NCBI GenBank assembly: GCA_028095005.1
Contig: CM051460.1
Span: forward strand, 15,795,501-15,859,500
Length of the DNA: 64,000 nucleotides
Origin: Rhynchospora pubera
Lineage: Eukaryota; Streptophyta; Magnoliopsida; Poales; Cyperaceae
Reading direction: 5' to 3'
The notes below the pieces were generated by a model. The model had not been told where the DNA came from. It did no database searches and saw only the letters and a list, made by a program, of their open reading frames with translations. The translations under genes and the position numbers were made by a program. Shown in pieces: positions 44,368 to 57,854 of this stretch; position 1 is the stretch's first letter; each line of letters begins with the position of its first letter.

Positions 44368-44698
44368 AATATGTGGACGAAACTTTACATTACTTCAGTG
44401 GATGAAGGCAACTTGGAGACTAAAACATATGTGGTCGATTGCTAATTGTAATTTTATTTTGTCGTTCAATATTATTTCTCAATCACAATCATAATATTTT
44501 TTTTATATAACTCTTTATTCATGTAGTTAATTGTCGATCAGTAAGCTTCAGTTAACCTACACTGATATCTCCTCCACATGAGACCTATATTGGAGGAGTA
44601 ATTTTTTAATTTTCTTTTTTTTTAAAACATTTCTGTTTTGATTTTTTTTCCCCCTATTTATTTCTGATAATTTGGCTTCTTACTAAAGATATTTGCAT
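44368..44698. other. Gene-free flank
   Basis: AT-rich, with no element seen. It ends where the duplicated block begins. Confidence 0.4.
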
Positions 44699-45616
44699 TG
44701 ACAGTGTTATTTAACTAAAAGATAAAAAGCTTGCTCCTTGTTTAAAAAAATAAAAAAAAACGTTGGAGCATTGGTTAACCTAAAAAACATAATTTGATGG
44801 AACACTTTGATCTTATTTCCGAAGATGAATTTAACCAAAGAAACATAACCAAAAGAATGTATAAGTGGTCAACTTTGGTCGACTATTGAATCAATAATAT
44901 GATCAATTAAAGAAGTGGTTGTGCCAAAATCCTTTAATTAGGTTGACCACTTACTTCCATCATGCACAACTTGTTGGAGCCGGAATCATTTCCCCCAAAA
45001 AAATATTTATCCAAAAAGTAGTGAGCTCACAATTGGAAAAAAAGAAAAAAAAAACAAAAAACAAAAAACAAAAACAAAAACAACAAAGTTGCCGCGAGAG
45101 AAGGAAAAGGTGCTGTCCAAAGAACAGCTGCCGATAGCTGGTACAAAACTACAAAGGATGTAATTAATTATACAAAGCTTTAGTTCCAGCTAATACAGCA
45201 GATAAGAAACCAACACTCTAATAAGTGCAGTACTTTACAAGACGGATGGTACGACAGGTTAGTAGACTCCACTAGTCATTGCTTCTTTTTAAGCAACATT
45301 TTAACATTTCTTTTTATTTAATTGCTATCCTCTCCGTTTGGAAAAGACAATGGAACGTGTTCTGAAGAACTAGGAACTAGAGAAAAGTTCACGAACTACG
45401 GCTGTTCGTAAGTTGTTTGATTCTTGCGAACTTCTAGATGAATTAGCATGTAGACAAATTTGAATGCTATTTAGAGAGCTAAATAGAACGCTGGCACTAT
45501 TATCAATAGAGCAAAAATTCTTACATTCTATATATATTAGCCTTACACAACTTCTATAATAATTATATAAAATAAAAAAGGTAAAGCTAGTTGGCATGAA
45601 TAGATGATCTTACATC

Positions 45617-45733
45617 TTAGACTCCGTTTGGATACCGTGTGGGAAGAAGAGAAGAAGAAAAGAAGAGAAAAAATTTATTATAAACAATCCAAACTCTTCA
45701 CAAAGTTACACACTTCTCAATACTTCTTCCCAC
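45617..45733. mobile_element. Tourist-like MITE, left part only
   Basis: Starts GACTCCGTTTGGATACC after TTA at 45617-45619 and stops at TTCTTCCCAC, where the copia LTR begins. The missing right end is found at 54879-54897, beyond the second LTR copy. Confidence 0.82.
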
Positions 45734-47491
45734 TGTTAGGAAACTGCCCAATTTTAATTTTATGACTAATTACCTTTAATTAATCCAATTAAAACACAAG
45801 CAACAAAGGGATCTAGTACAAAGCTATTCGACACAAAGAGAAAGGGGTGGAATATTGTACCTCCCGCGAAATCGTATTCGCGGGGCTTGATCCTACGGCA
45901 TGGGAATCGATGGGGTGCTCTCCTTCGCCTCCAAATCGCCTCGAGTCCACCTAGAGATTAACCAAGGTCTAAATCGATTCGTGCTAGCGATTCGATTAGA
46001 ACAAAGCTAATCCAAGGTATTCTCTCTTCTTCTTTAATTAACAATTTAATTAGTGGAGAGAATATTGCTCAACCCATGAGCTAATGGAGAGAGAGAGGAG
46101 GTGAGTCTGGCGGCCAAAGAGGGGAGAGGGGAGTGGCGGCTAGGTCTAGGGAAGAGAGAGGGTTGGATTTTGCTTCTATGCACCTCCTTAAATAGTGCAC
46201 AAATCCTACCTACCACCTATCCTTTAATTACCACATTGCCACTCAACCCTAGTCCCTATGGCCGGCCTCTTTATGGGCTCTAATGGGCCTCTTAACTCAC
46301 TCAAACAAGCCTCTAATTCATTTAATTAAAAGCTACTCCAAATGCTCTTTAATCGGGCTATATATTTAATGCATATATATTGGCCCAATAAATTAATATA
46401 ACTATTTATATTAAATTGAGTTGAACTAAAATAATTATTAACCAATTAATAATTATTCTAGGATTAGCTAATACATTAATTTATTTCTATATGATCCATT
46501 TGACTTAATTAATTATAACGGTATATAATTAATTAATCAACTTATCATATTTCCGCAATACGCACTATTGCGAATAAATAAATAATGTACTGTCTTGGTT
46601 AAAACTCTATTTTGTGTGACCCTTTGAGGATTTATGCTATGTTGGACATGGAATTAAATCGTTATTTAATTCCAATAATCATAAGCGGTATCTAGCAACA
46701 CGTTATGATTCCCAATTCGCATAAATAGTGTACTGCTACAGTATTTAAATCCTGCATAAGAGAATAAATGTATTTCCCTATTTTGATTCTTATGTCACAC
46801 GATATCATCGTATAATCCAAGATAGGAATGTGTCATTCTTGCAGATTATACGTTTCTTGATCTAGAGATAATTGTATAAAGTTGCATGCAAACAATCTAT
46901 CTCCATCAAGGGGCCCAAACAGATATCGTCACTCACTAAGTGAATTAATGAGGGACATACGGTTTTCTTGATGATTAACTTTTCCCCGCACAATTCAAGA
47001 GAACATAAATAAAGTCCGTATAGCAGCCCTTATCGGGAATCAGCGGTAGACGATATTTATTGAACCTATCCTCATGTGGAAAAGATAAACATCTCAAACT
47101 TAGAACCAAAATCATAACGAAATAAACAATGACATATAACACAATCCATATGTTTATTTCGATGGGTCAAGTCCTGTGCTATGTTCCATAACATACACAT
47201 ATGCAATTAAGTTGGTAACTCTTTACCTATGATTAGTAGAACTTAATCATCACTTAACTTGCATACTAATCTTATATGATAATTAATGTTCCTTGTTAAT
47301 TATCAAGATTATGGACCGTTTAGATTTATTATTGTCATTCTAAAGAATGATCAACAGAGATCTACAATTCAGATCCTCAACCTGAATGATCTGTCAATAA
47401 TAAACCTAGGAACAGATGATAAAATCTCATCCAAAACATAAACTAATAATTAAGTCATTAAATTATTGACTTCTAGGACATAACTCTAACA
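45734..47491 (-). repeat. copia LTR (3' LTR), 1758 bp
   Basis: TGTTAGGAAAC...CTCTAACA on the plus strand. It is related over its length to the solo LTR at 27136-28889, in inverse orientation. CCCAC precedes it (45729-45733). Confidence 0.9.
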
Positions 47492-47859
47492 ATCTCCCAC
47501 TTGGCCTAGAGTCAATCAGTAGTGACTTCTAGCCAACGAAGAATTGAGAACAATGTCATATATCTACATATATACATGTCTCGGACCTCAAAATAAATAA
47601 TACGCTTATAGCTAGTTACTCATACGTCCACCACGTATGGATGCATAACTGCATCTCGTATACTGCTCAAGGTAGAGGTCGTGCTAGAGTGTTCGCTGTG
47701 TTCGCGAACCTATCCAAAAATTGTTTGACCATATATATATATATTCTCCTATATATATTCTTGATCACCATCATATGATATCAAGTGATATCGTTATAGA
47801 TTATATTTGAATCTCCAATGTAACATTGGGTTCTTTAGGAGTAAGTTATAGTTCGAGAT

Positions 47860-50800
47860 GCTTAGAACCATAATAACTCAACTAAGAAATCGATCCGAAA
47901 TAAACTTCTTTTATTGCTTCAAAAGTTGCTATGTATTTTGCTTTGGTGACGGAAACGGTTGTAATATTTCATTTAGAACACCTTCTAAACTTACAACACC
48001 ACCTTTTAGCAAAATATGTATTTCAACTGTGATTATATCAATCTTTCGAAAAACTAGCATTAGTGTAATTAACTTACACGAGCTCTCTTTCATCTTAAGA
48101 GATGAAACATTATATCACTCTTTCTCATAAGGTACTCGAGGATATCCTTGACTATCGTCCTAATGTGTCTCTCTTGTATCCATTTGACAACTGTTTGTCA
48201 TATCCTTTGGATACTACACATCGGGGCATATGCATAAATATGACGTACACAATGAAACTCATAATGAAAGAATGCTTGAACTATTTCATGCACTTTCTTG
48301 AATTGAGTTGCAATAGACCGAGTTAAAGCACTCAAGTCATGCCATGTGACGTACAGTTAGACATCCTTTCTTGGAGTGTAACTTTCGTGTTTCTAGAACA
48401 CTTCGTCAATATATGCATATTTGCTCAAACCTAACATCCATCATAATCTATCTTTATAGATTTTGTTTCCTAGGATTAGGTGACTTCGCCAAAGTTCTTA
48501 TTTGAGAAAGCATTCTCCAAAGAGATCTCGACAATATTCATTTTCTTAATGTTATTCCCAATTAATGAATTGTTATCTTGAACAATACAAGTAATACAAT
48601 TATGCTCCCACTGAATATCTTGTTTATACAAGATATTTTTGACGAAGTTCAACTCCTTGACTTCATTGTCAAAACTTTTATTCCAATCTCCACAACACTT
48701 GCTTTAATCCATTTATGGATCCTTGAAGCATGTGTATGTTTTTTAGCAATACATAAAACCTCGATTTGTGTCAAATGCACAACATCATCCTTCATTCATA
48801 CGAAGAAGGCGGTTTTATGTGTTTTTCCATATATCAATATATATGAAATAAAACTATTGCTAGAATGATCTTTATTGACTTTTACATATCCACAAGCAAG
48901 AGGTTGTGCTTTGTACGTAGTCAACTAGTCATCAACTTAGACATAGCTACAAGCGAGAAGCCGTGCTTTGTACATAGTCGATTTGTTATCCATGCCGATC
49001 TTTCCTTTTGAAGATCTAAAACGTTCTTGATGGATTGCTCCTTCATGAACATCAACCAAGGTCTATACCTTGTTGTTATACATGAATTTTATTTAAAGAT
49101 CATATGAATTCAAACCATATATGTGGAATCGGATCGTTCCATCGTTTTTCATGTTTATCAACGGATTCTCATATGCTAAGTTTGAGAATGTCGTGAAGCC
49201 AATGCACCAAATGGCTTAGGCAATCAACTCTCGTTGATCTTTTGTAGGATTGGTACTTGAGGTTCATGAACTTCTTCTACAACGTTTTGTTGAACGAGTT
49301 CTTGACTCCTCATATATTTCATGAGTTTCTCGAACATCATCAACTCGTGAGATGGTTGAGTCCTCATTGGAAAGAGTGTACTATTAAACTTCTTTCAAAA
49401 CAACTTGTGAATGAAGTTTCGCTCAACTCCCACTAAGTACCATGTATGGAGTGACAAGTTTCCCATAAGAGTACTTCTTGTAGTGATGCATAAACTATTT
49501 TAATGCTCACTTTACTCCCACTACTTCTTCTTGAGAATTTCAATTCATCAAGACTACATTATGATTAGCAACAACTACTTTGTTCTTATCATATTCGTGG
49601 AAGTAGTGCCTTTTAATATAAAGCATCCTACAAATATTAAATGTCTTATTTGGGTACAAGCTTATCAACGATCTTGAAATAAGCTTATCAACACCAAATC
49701 TTAAGAAGCATTATACTTAGAGATCAAAATCTCGTAAGATATCTTCTTCAATAGACTTCGATGGAACATTATTCAGTGTAAACAATATTGTCCTCAAACA
49801 TAATTCCCTAATACGAGTCGAATAAGTCCATTTGATTTATTACCGATCGAACTATACAAAATATTGTTCGATACCTCCATTCTTGGACATATTATTCCTC
49901 ATGGAGCGAGTTGTGAAACTACTTTCATACTCTTTAGATAATATTTCAAATCATATGACTTAACTACTTATTTATTTACCACAATTAATTTTAAGACTTC
50001 CATTTTTCTTGAACGGTCTTTTAAACTTCACTCTTGAACTCCTTTGAACTAGTCAAAAGGTTCATACTTATACCTTATCAAATAGATATGTTAATATCTA
50101 CAATGATCGTTGGTCAAGTAGTAAAGTATCAATAACCTTTCATTACACAAGTACTTATAGGTCTTTATACATCGATATGTATAAGTCCTAATTAGTTCAC
50201 TTGTCCTTAAACCTTCATAGGTTAAAGGCGCTTTTGTCATTTAACAAACATGATTCGCATATCAATCGATTTGAAATCGAATTGAATTTCGAGCTCTACG
50301 TTACGTAGACTCTCATAATGCGGTTCTCGTTTATGTATGTGACTAAGAGGTTATATATAACATGAAAGTCAAATACTTTATGTCAAGTCTTACGCATCCT
50401 ATTTGTCATTCAAAACTTGTTTATCTATTTCAAGCAAATTCAATCAAGATGCATGAAATCATATAAACAAATTCATAATAAAAGATCTTGTCTTTTACAA
50501 AACATAATCATCCATCATTGAATATGAAATGGAGATATTTTGAGAGGTTAGGATTAAGGTATACAACCTTCAATTCCTAAACAAACTCTTAATAAAGATA
50601 ACTCTACGTATTCAATGGTAATGACTTAAACGAATAAGTCATCTCCTATACGGAGTTTACTTTATATCTCTCGAACATTCTCTTATTCTTCATTGCCAAC
50701 ACATTTCGTTAAATGCGAGCATATGAACTAATATCAAGTTACTAGTGTAAATTAGAGATAGTGAGATAATTTGAACGACAAATACACTTTAGGATTAGAA

Positions 50801-51000
50801 TATTTCTAATCGTCACAATCATGGTACTTCGGACAACCTTTCAAATGCCTCCCATAAAACGGCAAATGAAACATCTCATGTGACACATGGTCATCAATGA
50901 GAGTCTCGAAATTTCAACTCATACCTTGGTGAAGTATTTCTTGAATACTTAACCAATCACTTTTTTGCATCAACAAGCGTGCATAAAGGTAATATTATAT
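47860..51000 (-). pseudogene. copia gag-pol remnants
   Basis: Reading the minus strand in shifting frames: a zinc-knuckle remnant CRFMGGI near 50860; a connection-region echo 'FILKGTTS' near 49600; the RT block IVQDNNSLIGNN followed by 'ENAFSNKNFGEV' near 48500-48590 (the YVDD line itself is lost); 'HIRTIVKDILEYLMRKSDIM' near 48100-48160 (compare HW.AVKNILKYLRRTKDM in copia); and RNase H TTVSVTKAKYIATFEAIKEV near 47900-47970 (compare TTEAEYIAASEAAKEA). Stops and shifts are too many to count. The assignment rests on these collinear matches from memory of the family. Confidence 0.75.
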
Positions 51001-52080
51001 CCTTCATAATTCCAAAGAGATCGAATGACAATATCAACAATCCTTGATATCGGAGATTAATATCTCTAGTCATCAATTAGCTACTTCAATCTTTCGATTT
51101 GTAAGCTAATGAAACATTCATATAACTTCTTTTAAAAGAATAATCTCTTGGTCAACTCATATTCTTTATACTCAATCATAAATGATGGAGTTAATATCTA
51201 CTTTCTCCAAGAACACTTTCTTGAGTAAGCGAATGAGAGCGTATGAGTTAAATCTAGTCCATATGAATTCTCTAATTCAAAGGTCTAGAAATTTTGAATG
51301 AGGATACTAGCCATACGCTTTATTGAATAACTTTTCGCCAAAAGTCAATCAATCATCGCGATGCTACGTTCGGGTAGTTTGAGGAAAGTTTTGGGAATTG
51401 ACATACTCAAGTTTCTCTTCACTAAGATCGTGTCTTAGGAATCAGTATTACTCTTTCAAGTAACTACCTTTTAGAAACGAGTTTGTTTATTTTCAAAGAT
51501 TGATCGCAACAAAATTAACAATTTAAACATCTATAACAAAATCAATTTACGGTCATTTAGTTTATGCAATTGTTTTATTTATAACAAATAAAACTCCCAC
51601 TACAATTATTTAATGTCCCTAATGTAGTAGGTTTTCCAAGATCCCTATTTTCGTTGAGATGGTGCTAGCGTCGGCGTGACACCAAAAACAACTAGATAGA
51701 GTAGGTTCTCCAACCAATCATTCCATATGATTCTTGGTTTGTGAAATATCACATGTATATCCACAAACTTTGCCCCGATGTCCAATCCGATTAGAAAACA
51801 TCGTTAAGTAACCTTTCTCTATTTGCTCCTAGTAAATCCGATTTACACCCCGACACGGATGATGGAACACGATGTCCCGCGTCGGCGAGAATGCATCAAT
51901 GAACGATCATACACGTTAGAAGGGGATAGAGAGAAGGAGGGCGATTTAACTTAATCATGTTTTGTTTGGGACAATCAATTAAGTGACAATTGTTTGGTGG
52001 TCATGTAAGCATACACCCATACCTAGCCTATGACAATTCATAGCAATCACATATAATCATCTCACAGTTGTGGGTTTGTA
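51001..52080 (-). other. 5' interior and leader of the copia element, decayed
   Basis: Probably gag and untranslated leader on the minus strand. A GC-richer block at 51840-51900 (CCCGACACGG, 'cgcgtcggcg') is unlike its surroundings. No open frame is convincing. Confidence 0.45.
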
Positions 52081-54873
52081 TGACAGTGTTATTTAACTAA
52101 AAGATAAAAAGCTTGCTCCTTGTTTAAAAAAATAAAAAAAAACGTTGGAGCATTGGTTAACCTAAAAAACATAATTTGATGGAACACTTTGATCTTATTT
52201 CCGAAGATGAATTTAACCAAAGAAACATAACCAAAAGAATGTATAAGTGGTCAACTTTGGTCGACTATTGAATCAATAATATGATCAATTAAAGAAGTGG
52301 TTGTGCCAAAATCCTTTAATTAGGTTGACCACTTACTTCCATCATGCACAACTTGTTGGAGCCGGAATCATTTCCCCCAAAAAAATATTTATCCAAAAAG
52401 TAGTGAGCTCACAATTGGAAAAAAAGAAAAAAAAAACAAAAAACAAAAAACAAAAACAAAAACAACAAAGTTGCCGCGAGAGAAGGAAAAGGTGCTGTCC
52501 AAAGAACAGCTGCCGATAGCTGGTACAAAACTACAAAGGATGTAATTAATTATACAAAGCTTTAGTTCCAGCTAATACAGCAGATAAGAAACCAACACTC
52601 TAATAAGTGCAGTACTTTACAAGACGGATGGTACGACAGGTTAGTAGACTCCACTAGTCATTGCTTCTTTTTAAGCAACATTTTAACATTTCTTTTTATT
52701 TAATTGCTATCCTCTCCGTTTGGAAAAGACAATGGAACGTGTTCTGAAGAACTAGGAACTAGAGAAAAGTTCACGAACTACGGCTGTTCGTAAGTTGTTT
52801 GATTCTTGCGAACTTCTAGATGAATTAGCATGTAGACAAATTTGAATGCTATTTAGAGAGCTAAATAGAACGCTGGCACTATTATCAATAGAGCAAAAAT
52901 TCTTACATTCTATATATATTAGCCTTACACAACTTCTATAATAATTATATAAAATAAAAAAGGTAAAGCTAGTTGGCATGAATAGATGATCTTACATCTT
53001 AGACTCCGTTTGGATACCGTGTGGGAAGAAAAGAAGAAGGAAAGAAGAGAAAAAATTTATTATAAACAATTCAAACTCTTCACAAAGTTACACACTTCTC
53101 AATACTTCTTCCCACTGTTAGGAAACTGCCCAATTTTAATTTTATGACTAATTACCTTTAATTAATCCAATTAAAACACAAGCAACAAAGGGATCTAGTA
53201 CAAAGCTATTCGACACAAAGAGAAAGGGGTGTAATATTGTACCTCCCGCGAAATCGTATTCGCGGGGCTTGATCCTACGGCATGGGAATCGATGGGGTGC
53301 GCTCCTTCGCCTCCAAATCGCCTCGAGTCCACCTAGAGATTAACCAAGGTCTAAATCGATTCGTGCTAGCGATTCGATTAGAACAAAGCTAATCCAAGGT
53401 ATTCTCTCTTCTTCTTTAATTAACAATTTAATTAGTGGAGAGAATATTGCTCAACCCATGAGCTAATGGAGAGAGAGAGGAGGTGAGGCCGGCGGCCAAA
53501 GAGGGGAGAGGGGAGTGGCGGCTAGGTTTAGGGAAGAGAGAGGGTTGGATTTTGCTTCTATGCACCTCCTTAAATAGTGCACAAATCCTACCTACCACCT
53601 ATCCTTTAATTACCACATTGCCACTCAACCCTAGTCCCTATGGCCGGCCTCTTTATGGGCTCTAATGGGCCTCTTAACTCACTCAAACAAGCCTCTAATT
53701 CATTTAATTAAAAGCTACTCCAAATGCTCTTTAATCGGGCTATATATTTAATGCATATATATTGGCCCAATAAATTAATATAACTATTTATATTAAATTG
53801 AGTCGAGCTAAAATAATTATTAACCAATTAATAATTATTCTAGGATTAGCTAATACATTAATTTATTTCTATATGATCCATTTGACTTAACTAATTATAA
53901 CGGTATATAATTAATTAATCAACTTATCATATTTCCGCAATACGCACTATTGCGAATAAATAAATAATGTACTGTCTTGGTTAAAACTCTATTTTGTGTG
54001 ACCCTTTGAGGATTTATGCTATGTTGGACATGGAATTAAATCGTTATTTAATTCCAATAATCATAAGCGGTATCTAGCAACACGTTATGATTCCCAATTC
54101 GCATAAATAGTGTACTGCTACAGTATTTAAATCCTGCATAAGAGAATAAATGTATTTCCCTATTTTGATTCTTATGTCACACGATATCATCGTATAATCC
54201 AAGATAGGAATGTGTCATTCTTGCAGATTATATGTTTCTTGATCTAGAGATAATTGTATAAAGTTGCATGCAAACAATCTATCTCCATCAAGGGGCCCAA
54301 ACAGATATCGTCACTCACTAAGTGAATTAATGAGGGACATACGGTTTTCTTGATGATTAACTTTTCCCCGCACAATTCAAGAGAACATAAATAAAGTTCG
54401 TATAGCAGCCCTTATCGGGAATCAGCGGTAGACGATATTTATTGAACCTATCCTCATGTGGAAAAGATAAACATCTCAAACTTAGAACCAAAATCATAAC
54501 GAAATAAACAATGACACATAACACAATCCATATGTTTATTTCGATGGGTCAAGTCTTGTGCTATGTTCCATAACATACACATATGCAATTAAGTTGGTAA
54601 CTCTTTACCTATGATTAGTAGAACTTAATCGTCACTTAACTTGCATACTAATCTTATATGATAATTAATGTTCCTTGTTAATTATCAAGATTATTGACTG
54701 TTTAGATTTATTATTGTCATTCTAAAGAATGATCAACAGAGATCTACAATTCAGATCCTCAACCTGAATGATCTGTCAATAATAAACCTAGGAACAGATG
54801 ATAAAATCTCATCCAAAACATAAACTAATAATTAAGTCATTAAATTATTGACTTCTAGGACATAACTCTAACA
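52081..54873. repeat. Direct duplication copy 2: 1-kb flank plus copia LTR
   Basis: Second copy of 44699-47491. The left junction is TTTGTA|TGACAGTG against TTTGCAT|TGACAG in copy 1, with little shared sequence at the break, which suggests illegitimate joining. Confidence 0.92.
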
Positions 54874-54900
54874 CCCACACCTCATCCAAACGTAGCCTTA
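52999..54900. mobile_element. Tourist-like MITE split by a copia LTR
   Basis: The left part, 53002-53115, starts GACTCCGTTTGGATACC after TTA. The right part, 54879-54897, ends ATCCAAACGTAGCC followed by TTA. The LTR at 53116-54873 lies between two copies of CCCAC (53111-53115, 54874-54878), so this is the original insertion site of the copia element. Confidence 0.88.
53116..54873 (-). repeat. copia LTR with intact target duplication (solo arrangement)
   Basis: Same length as 45734-47491. Differences include gaa/gta near 53231, ctc/cgc near 53300, and several C/T and A/G changes (for example near 53528, 53804, 54232 and 54397). Confidence 0.9.
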
Positions 54901-55358
54901 GAAAGATGAAAATACCTCAGCAAAATTGATAATGGAACAGCCAATTAATGGACTACACCTCATGCCTTAATTTGGAGGAGGGCAGATATTTTTAATCTGT
55001 CTACTTACTTAATGGTCCCTTTTTTTTCTTATTTAATGGATTCCTTGCAAAACTTTGAGAAATACTAATATAATATAGCCGGATGTCAGCCGTAATTAAC
55101 GAACTTCTCAAATGAGCCTAGATATTGGGGAAACCTTTTGTTTAATTTTCCCCTTTCACTAACAAATTATTTTTATTCATTCTACTTATGTTTATTGTAC
55201 AAAGTAAACATTATATTATTCACTAATTTTCCAACCGAGGTGCACACAAACTATAAATTAGATTACAAAATTGTACAGCTAATTAATTGAACTTTGTTTT
55301 CACAACATACCCAATTAATTATCCATGATCATTTCAGATTATTGCTCTCGTTGTTATA
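54901..55358. other. Gene-free AT-rich DNA
   Basis: No gene or element seen. Confidence 0.4.
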
Positions 55359-55934
55359 TTAGGCTCCATTTGGACCGTATGGGAATAGGAGGAACAGCTT
55401 CTTCCTAAACGTAAATTTATTATAAACAATCCAAACTATTCACAAAGTTACATACTTCTCAATACTTTCCGGAGAAATGCTAGAGTCCAATATATAGGAC
55501 GGATGGACTCTCTCCAATACGATCGTTTTCATATTATTAAATTTCAAATAACCAATCCGAACCGTTCAATATGTTCTCCTTATTGAAAACTTGTAAGAAA
55601 CCAACTTTTACATTTTTTCGAATTTTTTTACTATTTTTTGTATTTTAGAAAATCGTTGTTATTGGACGATCCATAATGTTTATATCATGAATTTTCAAAA
55701 ATACCAAAAAAATAGTAAAAAAAATCGAAAAAATGTAAAAAATGGTTTCATTTAAGTTTTCAATATGAAGAATATATTGAATGGTTCGGATCGGTCATTT
55801 GAAATTTAAAAAGGTGAAAACGATCATATTGGACGGACACATCCGTCCTATATATAAGACACTAGCATTTCTCATACTTTCCGTCTAGAAATAGACTATT
55901 CCTCTTATTCCTAAGCAATCCAAACGGAGCCTTA
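55359..55934. mobile_element. Tourist-like MITE containing a second MITE
   Basis: 55362-55931, GGCTCCATTTGGACC to CCAAACGGAGCC, with TTA on both sides (55359-55361, 55932-55934). A 402-bp element is inserted at 55472-55873. Confidence 0.9.
55462..55883. mobile_element. Mutator-like MITE nested in the Tourist-like MITE
   Basis: 55472-55873, ends GAGAAATGCTAG and CTAGCATTTCTC. It has a 10-bp direct repeat ATACTTTCCG at 55462-55471 and 55874-55883. Inverted similarity extends through most of its length ('ccatccgtcc' words, AAAACGATC/GATCGTTTT). Confidence 0.9.
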
Positions 55935-56178
55935 AAGTAAAAAGTACTGACATTGGAATAAGTTACATCTAAAATCGAAGAACATTAATGTTTAAAACAT
56001 TTCCTACAAGATATATACTACCAAAGTGTCGCCAGAACTGGAGAGCAGCCAAATCTAATTATCCCTAAAAACCAAAATGGTCTCAGAAAAGGGCATAATC
56101 TAATCCATATTTGTGATGATCACATCATGTAAAACTATATATCTGTAACTACCACCTTTTCAAGAAGAAAAAGATAAT

Positions 56179-56341
56179 AATGGGTGCGTTTGGATGGGTG
56201 TGGGAAGAAGGGAAAAAGGGAAGAAGTGGGAAGAAGTATTGGGAAGTGTGTAATTTTGTGAAGAGTTTAGATTGTTTATAATTTTTTTTATTCTTCTTCC
56301 TTCTTCTTCTTCTTTCTTCCAACAATCCAAACACATCCAAT
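56179..56341. mobile_element. Tourist-like MITE
   Basis: 56182-56338, GGGTGCGTTTGGATGGG to CAATCCAAACACATCC, with AAT on both sides. The interior folds on GAAGAAG/CTTCTTC. Confidence 0.85.
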
Positions 56342-57850
56342 AAGAAATGGCAGCTGGAGCAGAAACAAAGCTGCACATGGGTGGGATCATACATAACAGT
56401 TTCAAAGTTTATTTTATTTTCTGGGGCCAAAAGATTTTTAAAACATTTATGCATAGTTCTTTTGATCTAAAATGTCAGAAATCTGATTCTCTGGTTTGTG
56501 TGCCAAATCTCTGGCAAGTCAACAGTATTGATATCTTGGACATGATTCTCGTTATCACGCTCCATGATAAAATAGTTCATTTTTTTGTTTGAGTTTTCAA
56601 TATTGCTGTATAGAAGGAAATTACAACAAAATTTTCTGATCATAAGAGATGATATACATAAATGAAATAAATATTCCGATCGCAAAAAAATGAAAAGTAG
56701 TAAATCTCATTATATTTATAAGTACAACACAAATTATCTGGGATGGTCTGATAATTAGAAATCAGAAACATCAAAAAATCATTTGATTATGTCTTTTTCG
56801 GAAGCATAATGTTTTACAACCTGTTTCGTTTACTTAAGAAGAGGAAGGGAAAGAGGAAGGGAGACAGAGAGTAGGGATGGTTAGGAATATACAAGGAGGT
56901 TATCGTATTTTGTTGGTTTTGTTTATTCATATCGAAATATAAATTTTTGTTTCTGCAATAAATTAAAAAAATTGAATATTAGAGAAAGTTAAGAGTAGTT
57001 TTCATTATTTTTAATCTGTTATTCCAACCAAAGTGTAAGGTACTCACAACCTCATCGAAAAAAATATAAATTTCCCTCTACCAGGTTGCTTAGAAAAAAA
57101 ATTTCTGATTGGCCATAAAATAAAACGTGCCATGAAAACTTGTGAGAAACATTGATGCATTAAAGTACTTCTTAAAAAAAGAGTGAGATGTTGATCTAAG
57201 ACGACGTAGACTTTCTAAATACACGGTTTCACCGTCACCAGATTTTTATAAATTGTGAAAATTAAATTTGCACTACTGAATACTGATTAGTAATTACTAT
57301 CCTAGCTTTTAAAAATAGATCCCACACTCCCACTTGTTTATTCCAACCGTCCAATTTGTATATGATTTGTACGTTTGTACATAAATAAGAATGAAGCATA
57401 TACGTACCGGGTACCGGACATAATTTTTGAACGATAGTTAGCATATATATATAATTCAAGTTAATTATTCAAATTTTTTTATTTAAATACTTATACCAAT
57501 GTATACAATCTGATTAAGAACTTTGTTTAATTGAAATTGTGACATTGTAACAATTAATATCCTTTTGATGTTCTACATGGTGGCTGCGCCCCAAAAGCCC
57601 CTCCAAGTTTTATTTTTCAAAAGAATTTTATAACAACCGAAAGAAGGTCATGTCACCTTTTCACGTGGTGGGTTTATATTGTTATGCGTTCAACCCACAC
57701 CGCCGCACACGGTCTCTAATCGCCGTTCCCACCAATACGAAAAAAGGAATAGAAAAATCAGATGGCTTTCTCATTGGTTGGATGGAGATAACGAACAGTT
57801 GTACCGCACGACGGCTGTACATGTATCTTTTCTTAACTGGTACAAAAATA
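56342..57850. other. Gene-free DNA
   Basis: Small frames only (for example + 56347-56592). 57645-57850 is less AT-rich, but I recognise no product. Confidence 0.4.
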
Positions 57851-57854
57851 TCCT

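Larger units (their letters stand above)
44699..47491. repeat. Direct duplication copy 1: 1-kb flank plus copia LTR
   Basis: 2793 bp repeated at 52081-54873 (offset 7382). The first ~940 bp (44699 to about 45640) looks identical by eye to the second copy, including an A/C-rich run at 45040-45085. The MITE piece and LTR part differ at well over ten sites. Confidence 0.92.
45734..52080 (-). mobile_element. Degenerate Ty1/copia retrotransposon, 5' part missing
   Basis: On the minus strand the LTR at 47491-45734 is the 3' LTR. It is preceded by a polypurine tract AAGTGGGAGAT (47492-47502), the usual copia arrangement. The interior to 52080 contains remnants of gag, integrase/connection, RT and RNase H in that order, all with many stops. 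No primer site or 5' LTR is joined to it; instead the sequence switches at 52081 to a second copy of the host flank. Confidence 0.85.

Noticed and set aside
44919..45137. 72-codon frame repeated at 52301-52519, ending in a K-rich run
   Set aside because: The repeat is due to the segmental duplication. The lysine run is translated A-rich simple sequence.
47858..48868. Plus-strand frames of 74-96 codons
   Set aside because: Antisense to decayed copia pol, whose minus-strand reading matches known RNase H and RT blocks.
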